DNA of 64,000 nt. It comes from Branchipolynoe longqiensis. Its lineage: Eukaryota; Annelida; Polychaeta; Phyllodocida; Polynoidae. Numbering within the stretch: the first letter of the stretch is position 1; the number at the start of each line of letters is the position of its first letter. The notes beneath the pieces were generated by a model. The model was not told the DNA's origin and ran no database searches. It saw only the letters and a list, made by a program, of their open reading frames with translations. The DNA is taken from positions 137,302,415-137,366,414 of the forward strand of contig CM059187.1 of NCBI GenBank assembly GCA_030323885.1, written 5' to 3'. The position numbers and the translations under genes are program-made. Shown in pieces: positions 60,080-64,000 of the stretch.

Positions 60080-60862
60080 GGACGAGTACAAAATCTCGTT
60101 TTTATGTAATGATTATTCATTTATATATATTTTTTTAAATCTTGTATTTGTTATTTTGTACACAATTACATATACTAACACACCTGATGCTATATGCATG
60201 CACAATCTAACAAACCAAACTCATGGTTTTTTTCTGTTTGATTCCCAGTGATAAAGTTATGAGGATTTGTGCAGATGCACTAAAATATAATCATTCAGTA
60301 TACTTGTCAATGTCAGTGACATCTACACATAATATACTTCTTATCTGATCCGTTAGAACATATTTGACTTAAAATATACACTATTTTAAAACAGCGTAGT
60401 GACGGACAGTCAGACCTACTGGATGATACGGGTTACCCCTATCTGATATGGATTTTGGTGTGTTTAGTGCTACGGCCGTACCCCATTTTAAATATGGATA
60501 TTTAGTTAAATTTATGGAAATAAACATGTTGAGCTGAGACTGGTGAAATCAGCGACCCATGCAGCTGATGGTCAGCCACAGTGGTGAATGTAATGCAGTT
60601 TGTTGTATATAATATTTGAGTAATAAAATGATGTAATTGTATTCACATGTGTTTTATGGTATGTGGGACATGTATATGAATTATGTGATACATATTCATA
60701 TAGGATTTTAGGTGGAAAATACTGATTGCCATCCAAAAAATGTGGCAGTTCTGGACGGTGCCCTTATATATTCAATGCATTCTATTTCACTAGTTTCCGG
60801 TGTTCGGAAGATAAGGTAATAATTGAGAAAAAACATTCAAAAGCTCTTGAATTTTGTTTAGG
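60080..60862. other. AT-rich, no gene seen
   Basis: Several AATAAA-type signals but no exon-like sequence. Confidence 0.4.
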
Positions 60863-61217
60863 ACTGCATAGTCTGATGAAAACATTAAATTTTCAAAATG
60901 AAGACAATTATCTAGATTTGATTCTACCTATCTATCTTTGATACTGGTGCCTCTATTAAGCATTTGTTGCCACATAGAAGGGAATACTGAGGCAATTTAA
61001 AAGAACCTGTTACTGCAGAAGCTTATGGTGCCAAGTTTTAGTGTGTTTGCCTGAATTAATTTGGCATGTTTGCACTTCATATAGAGGCTAGTTCAAAAGT
61101 TAGCCATTTAAAATAAAAGGTATTTCAAACTAAAGTAAGGTAGATTACAAGGAATCAACCTGATATAGTTATCTCATAAAATGACAAACTTAAACCCATC
61201 GGACTATGCAACTTTAA
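60863..61217. mobile_element. TTAA MITE, full copy
   Basis: GGACTGCATAGTCTGATGAA to CCCATCGGACTATGCAACTT TAA. Confidence 0.88.
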
Positions 61218-61514
61218 ATAAGCTCTGAAAGGCAATGCTCAGTTTGATCGTCTATCATTTTCTTGTTGCAAATATCATTGCTAATAGAAGTCTACTTCAT
61301 ACTGAATGACTAGCCTAAGTATGTAGTTTTTTGGTCTCCCAGAAGGGAAGCACTATAACGTGGTTATAATTGCACATGGTTACAAAGACCCTATAACACT
61401 AAGACGGCTCACTCATCCTGTACTGTGTAATCAAGAGAATACCCGGTGCACCAGGTGGTGGGTTTGATCATTTTGATAGCATTGGAGTGTCAGAAGAAAC
61501 CCTGCTGTTGCTTG

Positions 61515-61915
61515 GTAGGTGTGTGGTGGGGGTCTAGAGATGTGCTGGGCATTTAGGGATGTGGTGGAGGTGTAGGTATGTGTGTGTTTGTGTAGGTGTG
61601 TGATGGGTGTGTGCTGGGGGGGGGGGGGGGTGTAGGTCTGTCTGGTTGAGGTGTAGGTGTGGTGGGGATTTAGGAATCTGGTGGGGGTATAGGTGTGTGG
61701 TGGGGCGTTTAGGTGTTTTCTGGTGGAGGTTTAGGGCTGTGGTGAGGGTGTAGGCATGTGGTGGGGGTTTAGGGATGCTAAAGATTGTGAGGTGCTGCTC
61801 TGCAAGACCCCTACAACTCCACCACAAACCACCTACACCTCCCTCACACACACCCCTACACCTCCACCATACCCCCTACACCCCAACCACACAGAATGTG
61901 TGTATGGTGGCAGGG
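61515..61915. repeat. Palindromic GT/CA minisatellite (giant hairpin), copy 2
   Basis: GGTGTGTGGTGGGGGTCTAG... then, after the centre AGGGATGCTAAAGATTGTGA at about 61770, a C-rich half CACCACAAACCACCTACACC. Same organisation as 32955-33345. Confidence 0.87.
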
Positions 61916-62216
61916 GTGGGTGGGGTGGAGAGGTGGAGGAGCAGGGTGGGGGTAGTGGTGGTGGTGGGAGTTCTATAGGAGTAGCAACACGCAACCAGTG
62001 GTCACCTTCCCCCCCCCACCCCCCGCTTACATCAAGGAGGGGGTCATGAGGTGTGGTGTGAGAGCGCAGACTGAGGTGGGTGAGGAGGGGGAGAGGGAGG
62101 AAGGGGAGGAAAAGGGAGTGTGGGGGAGGAAGGGGGAGGAGAAGAGGGAAGGAGAGGGAGGTGTGGCATGAGAGCGCCGAGTTAGGGGGGTGAGGAGAGG
62201 GAGGCGGAGTGTCTGT

Positions 62217-62251
<35 letters not shown>

Positions 62252-62515
62252 GGGGGTGGTGTGAGAGCGCTAGGTAAGGTGGATTAGGAGGGAGAAAGGA
62301 AGGGTGGGGAAGGGCAGTGATGCTGGGGGAGGATGGGATGGAGGAGGGGGATGGAAGGGGAGTAAGGGGAGGGAGGGGGAAGGGCGGAGAAGCCAGGATC
62401 GGGAGGGATGGTCGGCGGGGTGGGAGGGAGGGGGAGAGAGCGGGGGAATGGGGGAGGGCAGGGCAGAGGGAGGTGGGGACCAGGCAGTAGGCGCAACATT
62501 GGCCAAATCCAAATG
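61916..62515. repeat. Purine-rich G tract with a G run of 30 or more
   Basis: GGGAGGAAGGGGGAGGAG-type repeats, with GAGAGCGC recurring about every 100 bp, and an unbroken run of about 34 G at 62217-62250. Strong G-quadruplex and triplex potential; also a likely assembly trouble spot. Confidence 0.9.
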
Positions 62516-62692
62516 ACAGTAAATATCTCTTTCTTTATTTTAAACTCACCCACTCGCTTTGTAGGCCTATGTGTTTATATATAAAACACCAGCCAGCAGC
62601 CGGGCTGATTAAACCCACCACAAGATGTCACTGCAAAATTTACATCACTATGGGAGAGATAGGTAGTGAGCCATCTTAGTGTTTTAGCGTCA

Positions 62693-62738
62693 TTGATATG
62701 ACCTTAGATGTTGCCAGGACGTAAAACCCAAAGAAATA
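62693..62738 (+). mobile_element. SINE-1 3' fragment
   Basis: TGATATGACCTTAGATGTTG then CCAGGACGTAAAACCC. Confidence 0.85.
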
Positions 62739-62991
62739 CGTTTACTTAAAGGGAATCGGTAGAGGCTGCTGAAACAGGAACCATACTCCGACAAATGCTC
62801 TCCAAGCACAACCTTGCTTAGGTTTTATGTCCATAGAACCAAATATCCGTGGGAGAGTAGTGGACCCACTTCACCAGAAGTGGGTCAGTGCAGATGTCAA
62901 GGGGGGGGGGGGGAGGTTGGGATTGTAGCTGGCAGCTGTTGTGAAAATGGCTGGGTGAGTGGAGAGAACGGAGAGTAAAACGTCGTTGTGG

Positions 62992-63296
62992 TGTTCTCTG
63001 TGGCGGAGTGGTTAGAGTATCTGACTTTTTTCTAGGTCGGACTCCTAATCTGAAGGTCAGTGGTTCGATTCCCTGTGCCCCCAGCTCTGCCAATTTGGTT
63101 TTCCACCGCTGTGTATAACTTACAGCGTCATCAAAGGCCAGTTTCTCTCATACCATGTCTATGTGGTGTGGGAGTTTAAAAATCCCTTGGGTCGGTAAAA
63201 GTGTAGGCTCGGGCTTTCTATCGACAAACTGTCTAATGGTGAAAACAAGCCGATTCAGGCTTATCCATGATAGGCAGTATAAATCTTCAACAAAAA
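62992..63296 (+). mobile_element. SINE-2 copy
   Basis: TGTTCTCTGTGGCGGAGTGG head, GACTCCTAATCTGAAGGTCA, GTGGTTCGATTCCCTGTGCC, the same body as 18897, ending GCAGTATAAATCTTCAACAA. Confidence 0.92.
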
Positions 63297-63439
63297 AACT
63301 GAGGTATTTTCAATTTTCTTTAGAGTAGGTCAAACAGGAAATACATTTGCTTTAATGTAAAATATATGTTAGTACAATTACATTGCATAATTCAATCAGA
63401 AACGCACCCATCACTAATCTTTAAAGTAGGCTTTCTTCT

Positions 63440-63940
63440 ACTAGTTCTAGTATTTCTCACCAGGGGGCGCCTCTGCGCCGCCCCGTACATTCCGGTCTGA
63501 CTCATTACCCCCTAGCGTCGCCCCGAGGAACTTCTGTGCACCGTTTGCGGCGTTCCGCTCCCCGCCTTCAGAGCTCTTCTTACACAGACAGCTGACGGCC
63601 GCCAAACCATGGAGCTGTGCCGGGCGGGAAATCTCCCCCCAAGCGGGCCGACACAACTCTGTGTTCTGTTCGGAGTACTGCAACTCTTCTCTACATGGAC
63701 ACCAATAGGAGCTAAGGCCATCGGCCCCGACATCGGTAAGGTCTCGCAGTGGCAACCCTGACTGAACGGGCTATTATTATACAAGGGAGGTCGTGCGAGT
63801 TGCTAATAGGAACAACCCGCGGTGGGCAACTCTAGCCATCTCCGGGGGTACACCGGAGGCCGGCCCGGCGGGAATGGCCGGAGGGCGGGCGGTGGTTTCC
63901 CGGCAACATGCACATGCAATCGCCACTGTCGTCGTAGATG
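63440..63940. other. CpG-rich segment at the window edge
   Basis: Unlike the AT-rich surroundings, dense in CpG (GGGGGCGCCTCTGCGCCGCC, CCCGGCGGGAATGG). Could be a promoter or first exon of the next gene or a GC-rich repeat. Overlapping minus ORFs lack known motifs. Confidence 0.4.
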
Positions 63941-64000
63941 CATGCTTGAGATAGGGAATTCAGAATTGTGGCTCAGTTCAGACTGAGTTCTACACATCCT

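Overview
This window is animal nuclear DNA. It carries two spliced protein genes on opposite strands. Both have short exons with GT/GC..AG introns, and both are buried in a dense mix of SINEs, foldback MITEs, LINE fragments and DIRS-type retrotransposons. I see no operons, bacterial ribosome binding sites, CRISPR or prophage. The gene content and repeats fit an invertebrate; a marine lophotrochozoan such as a mollusc is my guess, at low confidence.

Left half (about 4-30 kb, minus strand): a dipeptidyl peptidase 8/9 gene. Twelve exons could be placed by splice sites, reading phase and family similarity. They give the first ~645 residues: N-terminal region, beta-propeller and the start of the alpha/beta-hydrolase domain. 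The remaining ~220 residues, with the catalytic Ser-Asp-His, must lie left of position 1.

Right half (about 40.6-59.3 kb, plus strand): a complete METTL25-type methyltransferase gene, nine coding exons and 581 residues, with one GC-AG intron. The two genes are divergent, separated by about 10.6 kb made mostly of repeats, in which I could not place promoters or 5' UTR exons. From 59.3 to 64 kb there are a likely 3' UTR, repeats, extreme G-rich tracts and a CpG-rich end segment.

Mobile DNA: two related DIRS-like tyrosine-recombinase retrotransposons are the most notable content. A decayed copy (about 23.3-29.0 kb, minus) sits in the first intron of DPP8/9 that follows coding sequence. A nearly intact copy (42.2-47.5 kb, plus) sits in METTL25 intron 1. 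Each is in the sense orientation of its host gene, and each ends at the recombinase side with the same ~320-bp palindromic module. In the plus copy the module's arms are a perfect 91-bp inverted repeat. Around them are at least two tRNA-derived SINE families, a family carrying a Gln-tRNA-like segment, several TIR families (TTAA-, TA- and other-flanked), a probable LTR remnant with a primer-binding site, LINE 3' ends with clear target-site duplications, and tandem arrays with 21, 73, 97 and 162-bp periods. Several elements are nested, so relative insertion order can be read directly.

No clearly new biochemical system was found. The best leads are the DIRS 3' palindrome architecture, the duplicated SINE segment flanking the plus-strand DIRS, the frame-preserving 162-bp triplication, and two unlinked copies of a giant-hairpin minisatellite.
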